Shown piece after piece: positions 9,048-17,050 of a stretch of 64,000 nucleotides of DNA. This DNA is from Halopseudomonas laoshanensis (GTDB lineage: Bacteria > Pseudomonadota > Gammaproteobacteria > Pseudomonadales > Pseudomonadaceae), in assembly GCF_008365385.1 (NCBI RefSeq), contig NZ_QOVF01000002.1, positions 372,001 through 436,000 of the forward strand, given 5' to 3'. Under the pieces are notes generated by a model. It saw only the letters and a program-made list of their open reading frames with translations, had not been told where the DNA came from and did not search any database. Position 1 is the stretch's first letter. Each line of letters opens with the position of its first letter. The position numbers were made by a program, and so were the translations under genes.

Positions 9048-9956
9048 CTACCGAACCGAGGTCTTTTTAAAGAGCAAATGTCGCAAACGCTTGAGTAAAT
9101 GGGCGTCCCAATACTTCAAAGGTACCTGCCTGATCAACGACCAAGCGAATGGCTTGTCATCTGTGACCGCGCTGCGCAGTGCTTTGGTTACCAACTTGGC
9201 CCGCCCCGCTGCATAAGCCGGATGAGTTGCATAAGCCTGGATAACGCTCAGGCCACTTTCGTACTCCAGGCGATAATTGCTGGATAAACTGGCCGGATGT
9301 TTACGATAGAGAGTCACTACCTGAGGCAAAATATCGATAGCATAGCCAGCGTGAGCCACCTTGAGCGTCATCTGGAAGTCCTGGATCTTGATCGCTGGAT
9401 CATAACCACCAACGCGATCAATCGCCTCTCGCCGGAAAATCGCAATATTGCCCCCAACAACCAGAGCATCTGCCAGCGCCTGATCAAAATCATAGCGACG
9501 AACAGACCGACTCTTGTGCTTTTTCGGTAATACTTGCCCCGCTTCATCAATGCGAACCGCCCCGCCGCCCAGACAACCTACTTCAGGATGCTTAACGAGA
9601 TAATCGGATTGCACTCTGAGTCTGCCTGCAGGCATTACGTCGTCGGCATCGAATGTGGCAATGAACTGGCCTCGCGCCTTTGACAGCCCCGCGTTAAGGG
9701 CTGCACTGACGCCCGCGTTTTGCTGACAGACCAGCTCTACGTGCTTCACTGAACTGGTAGCTCGGTTTTGCGCAATAGCTTCATTAATAACTTGAACGCT
9801 ATTATCGGAGGAACCATCATCAACCACGATCAGCTCAAAATTATCATGGTCTTGAGCCAGCACACTGCGTATTGCCTCGCCTACGTAAGCCGCATAGTTG
9901 TAGCACGGGACTATTACCGAGATTAACGGGGCATACTGGGCATCCGCCGAACTCAC
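9048..9956 (-). CDS. Glycosyltransferase family 2 (LPS core or O-antigen acceptor sugar transferase)
   Basis: A 302-residue GT-A type transferase. It has ISVIVPCYNYAAYVGEAIRS at the N-terminus, VVDDGSSDNS (nucleotide-binding Asp pair) and FDADDVMPAGRL with the metal-binding DxD-type motif. No membrane segment is seen, so it should act on the cytoplasmic face. It lies beside waaL, where P. aeruginosa carries the GT2 gene wapR; orthology is likely but not proven. Its ATG overlaps the stop of the upstream gene (ATGA), giving translational coupling. Confidence 0.88.
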   Translation of the reverse strand: MSSADAQYAPLISVIVPCYNYAAYVGEAIRSVLAQDHDNFELIVVDDGSSDNSVQVINEAIAQNRATSSVKHVELVCQQNAGVSAALNAGLSKARGQFIATFDADDVMPAGRLRVQSDYLVKHPEVGCLGGGAVRIDEAGQVLPKKHKSRSVRRYDFDQALADALVVGGNIAIFRREAIDRVGGYDPAIKIQDFQMTLKVAHAGYAIDILPQVVTLYRKHPASLSSNYRLEYESGLSVIQAYATHPAYAAGRAKLVTKALRSAVTDDKPFAWSLIRQVPLKYWDAHLLKRLRHLLFKKTSVR

Positions 9957-10837
9957 AGCTCAGCATCCCGCCAGCCTATCTGACTGACATCCCAATTAGC
10001 GGAGAATGCCAGCCCATCCGGCCCCCTCAAGCTATCAGCCGTCAGTTCCTTCCACGACTGATTTTTCCAAGCGAGAAAATGCAGGTAGGGAAGTTCAACA
10101 CCGCTCAACTCACTGTTGGTCAAGCGACCATCACGGAGAAACCATTTCTGTGGCAAGACTCTTTGCCCATTAGCAAGAATCGTAAAAGTGCTGTGTGATT
10201 CGATAAACTCACTACGGCGACTCCAGGCATTAAATCGGGCGGCAAATAGTCTGAGGCTTTCAGGCCAATTCTTGTGACGAATAAACAGACGACTGAAGGC
10301 ACCTTCATCTAACGCTTGATGCGCCGGATCGGCATAACGTTCTCGCCATTGGGGTATCCGCATAAAAGCTTCGCGCATGATGACGGTATTGCGTACGAGG
10401 CAAAGGTGCCCCGAAATGCGCCGATGATGCGTGGCGAAAAGATCTTTGGTGGCCAAGCGCTCAGCGGTAAAATACCCGCGCAGGTCACCATATATGACAT
10501 CTATATCACCGAAGGCCCAAAAATCTACTTCACCCAGCTGATCAGCGTGAATGTAGCCAAGTGCAGGCTTGATATCACAGAGCTTATATGGACGCTCCGG
10601 ATAAAAATCAATTCCTAGGCGTGCAGAGACCAGTTCGCAATAAGCCCTGTAGCTCATTTCAATGAAGCGAACATTGTCTGGAGGATTGTCAGGTATCCCG
10701 CAATCAGTGAAAAACAGCCACTCAATAGTTGGGTTTCGCCGGCAGCTTTCAAGATAAAAAGCCATCCAGAAAGGCCAACTTCCAAAATAGGGTATAACAA
10801 AACGAATGCTCGGCTGGATTGCTATTGCTGTGTTCAT
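9953..10837 (-). CDS. Putative glycosyltransferase (DUF6625-like)
   Basis: A 294-residue soluble protein. It opens with IRFVIPYFGSWPFWMAFYL and has FWAFGDIDVIYGDL, a DxD-type motif expected to hold a metal and nucleotide sugar, followed by HHRRISGHLCLVRN. This pattern fits the DUF6625 group found in polysaccharide loci, which is thought to be transferase-like; the sugar is unknown. It lies 10 bases after the upstream GT4 gene and overlaps the GT2 gene by four bases, so it belongs to the same operon. Confidence 0.7.
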   Translation of the reverse strand: MNTAIAIQPSIRFVIPYFGSWPFWMAFYLESCRRNPTIEWLFFTDCGIPDNPPDNVRFIEMSYRAYCELVSARLGIDFYPERPYKLCDIKPALGYIHADQLGEVDFWAFGDIDVIYGDLRGYFTAERLATKDLFATHHRRISGHLCLVRNTVIMREAFMRIPQWRERYADPAHQALDEGAFSRLFIRHKNWPESLRLFAARFNAWSRRSEFIESHSTFTILANGQRVLPQKWFLRDGRLTNSELSGVELPYLHFLAWKNQSWKELTADSLRGPDGLAFSANWDVSQIGWRDAEL

Positions 10838-10847
10838 AAGCCAGGGT

Positions 10848-11981
10848 CTATTTGAGATTGAGTAAAGCGGGTAGAGACCAGAAGCGCTTTCTGGCTGCTG
10901 CGTCGGAGAAACGCTGGACTAGTATATCAGCTGCGAGTTGCCGTTGCTTATGGAGGGAGGAAGGCTCATTGCTCGCGGCAGTGACAAGACAGCGGGCCAA
11001 CGCTTGTGCATCACCCAAGGAGAACAATTGGCCATGCTCCGATACCACCTCCGGCCCGCCCCCACAATCGCTACAGATTATCGGTACGTCTGCGGCCATG
11101 GCCTCAAGCAACACCATACCGAAGGGCTCATGATCAGAGGTTAAAGCGAACACATCAAAAGCCTTGAAAGTATTCCGCGCATCCGGAACCTGACCCAAAA
11201 AAAGTACCCTATCTGCTACCTGCAGGGTGCCAGCGAGTCTCTTGAGCGACGCCTCAAGACGCCCTTTCCCGATGATCACCAGTAGACTTTTCTCCGGCAA
11301 GTCAGGCAGTGCCAGGGCAAACCCCTTCAGCAAAGTCGTCTGGTCCTTGTCCGGATGCAGCCTTCCGACATTGCCTACAACCCAGGCATCTTCCGCCAGG
11401 CCTAGTGTTCGCCGGGCCTCGGTACGGTCCATTTGTGCATTGCGCACGGCCTCAACATCAATCCTGTTGTATAACGTTTGGATACGCTCATGCGGCCAGT
11501 CTGGAAGGCAGTTACGGATGTCATCCCTCACCGCGTCCGAAACCCCAATTAGATGCAGGCGGTTACGAAAGGCCCGAGCGAACAGTCTACGACCTGATCG
11601 ATCAAAATCGCCAAAAGCATGATGAACGCCGATTACCGGTAGATCCGTAGCCAAGCAAGCGATATAGGTTGGCTTGGAGCGGTGAGCAATGCAAAAGCTG
11701 AAGTCTCGCGCCCGGGCTATCTGACGAAACTCGCGAATCGCCTTGATCTTCAAGCCGCGAATAGCGGAAGAACTGTACTCCATGAAAATGACTTCCGCAG
11801 ACTGGCATTTTTCCGCTACCCGCGGATCTTTTTTACCGGTCAGGAACACTGTAGTGACCTGGTAGCCTGTTCCGTCAAACAGCGCAGCATATTGCCGCGC
11901 GCAGTCCAGGAAAGGGCCGTCATAGCCATGGCAGAACTGCAGAACGCGACCTGCAGTGGAGCTTTTCATCACATCAGTCAT
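10848..11981 (-). CDS. Glycosyltransferase family 4 (LPS core)
   Basis: A 377-residue GT-B transferase. The N-terminal half starts RVLQFCHGYDGPFLDCARQY; the C-terminal half has VGNVGRLHPDKDQTTLLKGF and SDHEPFGMVLLEAMAADVP, the EX7E-type retaining GT4 motif. P. aeruginosa has GT4 genes (ssg, wapH) in this region; I cannot say which it matches, although the contact with the carbamoyltransferase gene recalls wapH. ATG 11981 overlaps the TGA of the carbamoyltransferase gene and is preceded by GAAGGC. Confidence 0.88.
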   Translation of the reverse strand: MTDVMKSSTAGRVLQFCHGYDGPFLDCARQYAALFDGTGYQVTTVFLTGKKDPRVAEKCQSAEVIFMEYSSSAIRGLKIKAIREFRQIARARDFSFCIAHRSKPTYIACLATDLPVIGVHHAFGDFDRSGRRLFARAFRNRLHLIGVSDAVRDDIRNCLPDWPHERIQTLYNRIDVEAVRNAQMDRTEARRTLGLAEDAWVVGNVGRLHPDKDQTTLLKGFALALPDLPEKSLLVIIGKGRLEASLKRLAGTLQVADRVLFLGQVPDARNTFKAFDVFALTSDHEPFGMVLLEAMAADVPIICSDCGGGPEVVSEHGQLFSLGDAQALARCLVTAASNEPSSLHKQRQLAADILVQRFSDAAARKRFWSLPALLNLK

Positions 11982-13708
11982 GCCTTCACCACCAACACAT
12001 CCTCCATGACCAGATACTGCAAATCCGAGCTAAAAAACATATCTAACGCCTCTTTCGGTGAACAGGCCATCGGTTCTCCATCAGGATTCAGCGAAGTACT
12101 AAGCAGTACGCCATTACCCGTAAGGCGCTCCATATGGATCATCAGATCATAGTAGCGCGGGTTATGTTCCCGCTTAAGCACCTGGATCCGTGCAGTGTTG
12201 TCTTCACGGACAATTTCAGCTACACGGCGCTTATATTTATCTTTCACATCGAAGGCAAAATTCATAAAGGTCGATGGATGATCTATCTCCAGCATTTGCG
12301 TAGCAGCAGTATCCAGCATCGACGAATTGAATGGACGCCAGGGCACGCAAACCTTGAGCTGCGACTTGATTCGCTCAACAACACCCACGACGCTGGGACA
12401 GCCAAGTATCGAGCGATTACCCATCGCGTGCGGTCCGAACTCCATGCGCCCCTGAAACCACGCGACCGGATGACCCTCAGCCAGAATATCGGCGATATAT
12501 TCGGGAGCATCTTCAATCAACTGCCATTGTGGCTTATCCAGATGGCTAACGCAGGCCGCGATGACATCCTCGTTAGAGTAGTTAGGGCCCAGGTAGACAT
12601 TTTCCATTTTCTCAACAGGCACGCCTTGCTGTTCGGAGATATACGCAGCAGCGCCCACTGAAACTCCCGCCTCGCCGAAGGCAGGCTGCACGAATAACTC
12701 CTGGACCTCGGGGCGCGCGATGATGCGCTGGTTGAGTTTGAGGTTCATTGAACAGCTACCAGCAAAAGCAATTTTTCCGGTCTCGCGCAGAATGTCGCCG
12801 AGGTAGTAATCCATCATCTCCAGCGCCAACTTCTCAACTAAAGCCTGCATGCTCGCGGCGTAATCAACATAGGGCGCTTCAGCGGCAGTCTCTTCTGGTC
12901 TGGGCCCCAGCCACTCGACCAACTTTGACGAGAAGGAGTAATACTTGCCCTCCTCCTTATAACGACGCGAGCCAACAACATTGACATAATCCGTATTGAT
13001 GATCAGCTCGCCGTTCTCGAACCGCGCCAACCTGGAAAAATCATACCTGGTCGCGTCCCCATAGGCGGCCATGCTCATGGCTGATAATTGGCCATCAAGC
13101 TTATCAAAACCCAAATACTCGCTCAGTGCAGCGTAAAGAGCACCGAGGGATTCAGGCGCATAGAATTCCTTGATGATGTGAATTTTTCCGCGCTCGCCAT
13201 AGCCGAAAAAAGTCGTGGCATATTCCTCGTTGTCGCCGATGCACAGGATTGCTGTCTTTTCCTTGAAACCCGAGCAGTAATAGGCGCTCGAGGCAGCGGC
13301 CAGTTGGTGCTCTACCGGCTGAAGACGCACCGTTCCAACGTCGAACCCTAGTTGCTCAAGACACCAGAGGATCTTCCTGCGAAAACGCTTGAAGCGGCGG
13401 TTACCCATCAAAATCGCATCTAGCGAATGATCAGGGGCATACCAATGATGCCTGGCGTAATGCCAGCGGGCCTTGCCGAATATGCTGATGGGGGCGTATG
13501 CAATGGTGACAATATCGACGTTAGAAGGGGCGATTCCTGCCTGTTCAAGACAAAATTTTGCAGATTCGTAAGGTATGCGATTCCTGGCATGTTTGGCGCG
13601 CACAAAACGTTCTTCCTCGGCTGCCGCGATCAACTTTCCGCCGACATACAGGGCGGCAGCAGAATCGTGGCCAAGCGCGCCAGAGAGCCCAAGAATAGTC
13701 AGCGCCAC
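11978..13708 (-). CDS. wapO: O-carbamoyltransferase of the NodU/TobZ family, likely LPS core modifying
   Basis: A 576-residue enzyme that should transfer a carbamoyl group from carbamoyl phosphate, through carbamoyl-adenylate, to a sugar hydroxyl. In P. aeruginosa the core heptose II carries such a group and a gene of this family sits at the same place. The N-terminal Kae1-like part has LSGALGHDSAAALYVGG and AEEERFVRAKHARNRIP; the C-terminal part has AWFQGRMEFGPHAMGNRSIL and STSLNPDGEPMACSPKEAL, both family hallmarks. I chose GTG 13708 because AAGAGG stands seven bases upstream; the longer frame adds an unconserved leader. The symbol rests on synteny. Confidence 0.88.
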   Translation of the reverse strand: MALTILGLSGALGHDSAAALYVGGKLIAAAEEERFVRAKHARNRIPYESAKFCLEQAGIAPSNVDIVTIAYAPISIFGKARWHYARHHWYAPDHSLDAILMGNRRFKRFRRKILWCLEQLGFDVGTVRLQPVEHQLAAASSAYYCSGFKEKTAILCIGDNEEYATTFFGYGERGKIHIIKEFYAPESLGALYAALSEYLGFDKLDGQLSAMSMAAYGDATRYDFSRLARFENGELIINTDYVNVVGSRRYKEEGKYYSFSSKLVEWLGPRPEETAAEAPYVDYAASMQALVEKLALEMMDYYLGDILRETGKIAFAGSCSMNLKLNQRIIARPEVQELFVQPAFGEAGVSVGAAAYISEQQGVPVEKMENVYLGPNYSNEDVIAACVSHLDKPQWQLIEDAPEYIADILAEGHPVAWFQGRMEFGPHAMGNRSILGCPSVVGVVERIKSQLKVCVPWRPFNSSMLDTAATQMLEIDHPSTFMNFAFDVKDKYKRRVAEIVREDNTARIQVLKREHNPRYYDLMIHMERLTGNGVLLSTSLNPDGEPMACSPKEALDMFFSSDLQYLVMEDVLVVKA

Positions 13709-13893
13709 TGGTCTGCCTCTTGACTGATGAAACCGAGCCACATAGCCCCGGCTGGGAGGTTCAAAACCAGGACCAAGTCGATCTGGCTAGCATTCAACAT
13801 TAACGCGCGGTGACTAGTATAACCCTTCCAATGCAGATGTCCGAACAGCGACCGCTGCAACAACATGCCAGGAATACCGATCGAACGGCAGCA

Positions 13894-14697
13894 TCAGGAA
13901 ATAGACTCATGCAGACGGGTATGGACCTCTGCAAGCGACAGACGGGGCACAATTGACGCGGGCAAGCGACTATTCTCGGAGAGATTAAACACCTCGAAAC
14001 GACCGGGCATGACAATCCTTTCCGCCATCAGACGAAAGCTAGGGAGAATATAATCGTCATAGTCCTTGTCGAGCGTACTGGGCAAGGCGCTGTCGCCCTT
14101 TTCATAGAAGCGGCCGAATGAGGGGTTAAGATCGACACCGAGCAAAAAAACTTCACTGAACCCAAGGTGGCAAGCCAATTGCAAGCCCGCCAAGGGGATG
14201 GTACGAGAGCCAAAATACCCTTTACTCATGTTGGTACTAAATCCCACTCGATTAGGTTTCGCGTGCAGCAGAGAAAAATAGCTGTGCAAATCCGGGTCAT
14301 TCCGTATCGACCAGGCAAAGCGTTTATCGGGGATAATTGCTCGGCGATTACGGCGATTTAAGCGTGACATGAGATACAGATGTTTCGCCTCCAGGGAGTG
14401 TGGGGCCACTAGGCTTAGCTGTTCATAGCAATCAGCCGTCATCGCTGTACGCTGGGCCTGACTAACGCCCTTAGCAGCGAGTTCAGGCCTCCCTTCGACG
14501 AAACTGGGATCATCGCAAAGGTAAAAATAAGGTGTTATCCCATCGGTCTCGCATTTAAGAATCGAACCATTCATCGCGATAACCGGAATGTTCGGAAACT
14601 CTTTTAACGGAAACTCCGCTGCCGAAGGGCCCGAAGCGAGAATAAACACCGGACCGCTCTCACTTTGAAAGTTGTGTTCAAACGAGTCAAATACCAA
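13894..14697 (-). CDS. LPS core protein resembling the WaaZ / DUF115-type group
   Basis: A 267-residue soluble protein. It begins VFILASGPSAAEFPLKEF, a glycine-rich loop after a strand, then IAMNGSILKCETDGITPYFY and CDDPSFVEGRP. Later it has GSRTIPLAGLQLACHLGFSEVFLLGVDLNP. This resembles nucleotide-sugar-binding folds of the DUF115 type and, by layout, the Kdo-III transferase-like WaaZ proteins; neither is certain. The start is TTG 14697 with GAGG eight bases before. It is separated from the carbamoyltransferase gene by 185 bases, so it may be a separate unit. Confidence 0.6.
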   Translation of the reverse strand: MVFDSFEHNFQSESGPVFILASGPSAAEFPLKEFPNIPVIAMNGSILKCETDGITPYFYLCDDPSFVEGRPELAAKGVSQAQRTAMTADCYEQLSLVAPHSLEAKHLYLMSRLNRRNRRAIIPDKRFAWSIRNDPDLHSYFSLLHAKPNRVGFSTNMSKGYFGSRTIPLAGLQLACHLGFSEVFLLGVDLNPSFGRFYEKGDSALPSTLDKDYDDYILPSFRLMAERIVMPGRFEVFNLSENSRLPASIVPRLSLAEVHTRLHESIS

Positions 14698-15031
14698 ACC
14701 AATCGCCTCTAATCTGCTTTACTCGATAACTGCTGGCCTGGCGGACTGACTGGAAGCGTCACTTTTACAGGCTAGCTGTTAATTCGACTGGAAATACTCC
14801 GGATGGTTGCAAGCTGCAGACCATCCTCACGCTGCCCATAAATAATACATGATCCACAACTCCCCCGTGCTGACTCTCTGCGCACGAGATCGGCCGCCAT
14901 GGTGATTCAATCCTGTTGCGCCCATCCCGAAGCAAAGGCTTTTTCGCTCCGACGCTTGATGGTTCCTCTGTTCCGACCAAGCAGGATATACTCGCTTTTT
15001 AAGATACCGATATAAAAATGGGATTTTACTC
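14698..15031. other. 334-base gap between divergent genes
   Basis: No open frame with convincing coding character. It holds an inverted repeat, GGATGGT (14801-14807) and ACCATCC (14820-14826) with a 12-base loop, and AT-rich DNA before 15032 with a -10-like TATACT at 14987-14992 but no well-placed -35. It probably contains promoters for both flanking genes. Confidence 0.5.
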
Positions 15032-15748
15032 TTGAGCCTTGGAAGTCAGTTTCGGAAGTACAAAACACGTTTTAAAACTCGTCTACAGGGCGAGATGAGG
15101 TATTTTTTTTACAAAACCATTTACAAAAATCCAGCCCGTCCTACCAAAGAGCTGTTGATCGATATTGCTGATATCAACATGGTCATTGACGATAGATCAC
15201 TTGCAAAACAACATCCATCGTATAGAAAAATCTACAAGACAGTTAATACGGTAATAGAGGGTGAGTTTTGGAATCATGCCAAACCTGTCAATGGCAAGAA
15301 TGTGAAGCTTATTGGGTTCCGCGAACATTTTGTTCTGGGAGTTGAGTGGGAGGAAACCACTCTTTTCAAGCAGTATGAGCAGGAGCTGCAGGAAAAACCC
15401 AATGTTCAGGGCTGCCGAGATATGCATGAGCTTATTAGGTTATACGAAGAAAAGTATGATGTTCTATATCACCAGCTGGCATTAGAGGGGATCAAGTCCG
15501 CGCGCCATAACGTCGATATAGAGCCAATATATATTTACATACATGGGGATGGACGCTTTGTTTACACATCGGGCGGCAATCATAGACTTAATATGGCAAA
15601 GGTGCTGGGCCTGAAAAGTGTTCCCGTATTTGTCCGTGGGCGGCATGTTGAGTGGCAACGAATTCGTGATGAATACCAGACGTTAGGCCTGGCAGCTTTC
15701 AAACAGAAATATCCCTCGCTTGCAGAGCATCCCGATCTTCAACCCTAG
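15032..15748 (+). CDS. ParB/sulfiredoxin-fold protein in the LPS locus, unknown function
   Basis: A 238-residue protein that I do not recognise by name. The C-terminal part has FVYTSGGNHRLNMAKVLG followed by a strand VPVFVRGRHVEW, matching the GxHRxxxAKxLG-type motif of ParB/Srx-fold nucleotide-binding domains. The N-terminal 60 residues are basic (RKYKTRFKTRLQGEMRYFF). It lacks the helix-turn-helix of true ParB, and no parA is nearby, so plasmid partition is unlikely. The DNA is visibly AT-rich compared with its neighbours, which suggests transfer. The start is TTG 15032 with no good ribosome site, so it is uncertain. Confidence 0.65.
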   Translation: MSLGSQFRKYKTRFKTRLQGEMRYFFYKTIYKNPARPTKELLIDIADINMVIDDRSLAKQHPSYRKIYKTVNTVIEGEFWNHAKPVNGKNVKLIGFREHFVLGVEWEETTLFKQYEQELQEKPNVQGCRDMHELIRLYEEKYDVLYHQLALEGIKSARHNVDIEPIYIYIHGDGRFVYTSGGNHRLNMAKVLGLKSVPVFVRGRHVEWQRIRDEYQTLGLAAFKQKYPSLAEHPDLQP

Positions 15749-15891
15749 CCATGAGTCTAATGGAACCTTTCCCTGGCGCCTGATCTCCCTCCCTGGGCTT
15801 ACTGGAGTTTTTTTCAAAACCGCAGGTTCCACTGGAATTACTCCCGAGGGCGAATGTCATAGGCTATTCTCACTCTTCGCGGAATTACCAC

Positions 15892-17043
15892 ATGGACAGC
15901 AATCCAACCGCTCTTACCATTAGTACGGTGTTTGATCAGGGCCATATCAAGCTACAAGCCGATTGCTTCGAGATTGACTTCAAGGTGCAAGGGCGTGAGG
16001 ACTTTACCGGCATCAGCAATACATTTGCACTGTGGATATGCTTACCGATCGCCATGAGCATGAATCGCGATTTGCATATTCTCGGCCAGGTAAGTCCTAC
16101 CGCGCTGGCAAACGCCAAAAAGCTCATCGAAATCTGGTTTACCTGGCGACCAGGTTTATTTCACTTCATCAATGTAACTGCCGAACATGTTCTGGAGACC
16201 ACCTACGCTCGACAGGAAGGTGAACTGATGCTCTATTCCGGGGGTGCGGACTCGACTTATGCGCTGCTTACCCACTATGTTCAGCGAGGCATCAAGGTGG
16301 CAGCCCTGACCATTCAAGGCATGGACTACGATGCAGAAGATGTAGCTCGTTTCAACGCCCTCTTGGCCAAGACCCGGCCGCTTCGTGATCTGGCGATCAA
16401 TGAGCATTACACCATTACGTCCAACGCTGCAAAGGTCATGGCTCGCCACGGTATACACGGCGATTGCGGCCACGGATTCCAGTTGTTCAGTTCGCTGTTT
16501 CTTTTTGAAGACAGGTATCGCAGCGGCAGTATCGCAGCCGACTGCACAAGGCAGATCGAGATGCTGATCTCCCCTTGGGGTACGAGCTCGCTGACCAACC
16601 CGCTGTTTGCCAGCAGCCAGTTTCACATCAACACCCTCGACCTTGACTTGGGGCGTCCGGAAAAGCTGGCCGCGTTAAGCGGCAACGAAATGGCGCTGCG
16701 CTGCGTGAGCTTCTGCAAAAAGCGCGAGATCCGCCCAGAGAATTGCGGCGTTTGCTCCAAATGCAGCCGCAGCAAAGCGATGTTTCTTGCAGAAACCGGC
16801 AAGATACCCAATATGTTTCTCGATAACAGTTTCAGTGAAGATATGCTTCTGGATATTGATTTGAGCAATAGGGGAGAACGGGGGTCAGCCATGGACCTGC
16901 TTAGCTCAGCCGCGCGCAATGGCCGGTTATCGCTCTTTCCCAAGCTCACTGCCCGGCTCTGCGCCAAACCCGCGCGCAAACCCTGGTTAGCGCGTCAAAA
17001 AGCCCGGTGGGCAAAGCGAATCAAAAAGCTCAATAAAGGCTGA
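15892..17043 (+). CDS. QueC-like PP-loop protein with a zinc-type Cys cluster, in an LPS locus
   Basis: A 383-residue protein. Residues 116-122 are SGGADST, the PP-loop that binds ATP. Cys275, Cys285, Cys288 and Cys291 form C-x9-C-x2-C-x2-C, matching the zinc site of QueC (7-cyano-7-deazaguanine synthase). Residues 1-110 are an extra N-terminal domain I cannot name, and the C-terminal 60 residues are basic. True QueC is about 230 residues and sits with queuosine genes, none of which are here. QueC-type enzymes activate a carboxylate with ATP, so a role in amide formation on a sugar or another small molecule is possible. It stops 7 bases from the convergent pyruvyl transferase gene. Confidence 0.7.
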   Translation: MDSNPTALTISTVFDQGHIKLQADCFEIDFKVQGREDFTGISNTFALWICLPIAMSMNRDLHILGQVSPTALANAKKLIEIWFTWRPGLFHFINVTAEHVLETTYARQEGELMLYSGGADSTYALLTHYVQRGIKVAALTIQGMDYDAEDVARFNALLAKTRPLRDLAINEHYTITSNAAKVMARHGIHGDCGHGFQLFSSLFLFEDRYRSGSIAADCTRQIEMLISPWGTSSLTNPLFASSQFHINTLDLDLGRPEKLAALSGNEMALRCVSFCKKREIRPENCGVCSKCSRSKAMFLAETGKIPNMFLDNSFSEDMLLDIDLSNRGERGSAMDLLSSAARNGRLSLFPKLTARLCAKPARKPWLARQKARWAKRIKKLNKG

Positions 17044-17050
17044 GCTGGCA

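Noticed and set aside
15032-15748. Plasmid or chromosome partition ParB
   Set aside because: There is no ParA gene, no parS-like repeat and no helix-turn-helix in the protein.
15032-17043. Anti-phage system of the Qat or QueC-CBASS type
   Set aside because: The PP-loop/zinc protein is suggestive, but no QatA ATPase, QatD nuclease, cyclase or ubiquitin-like gene is present, and the neighbours are LPS genes.
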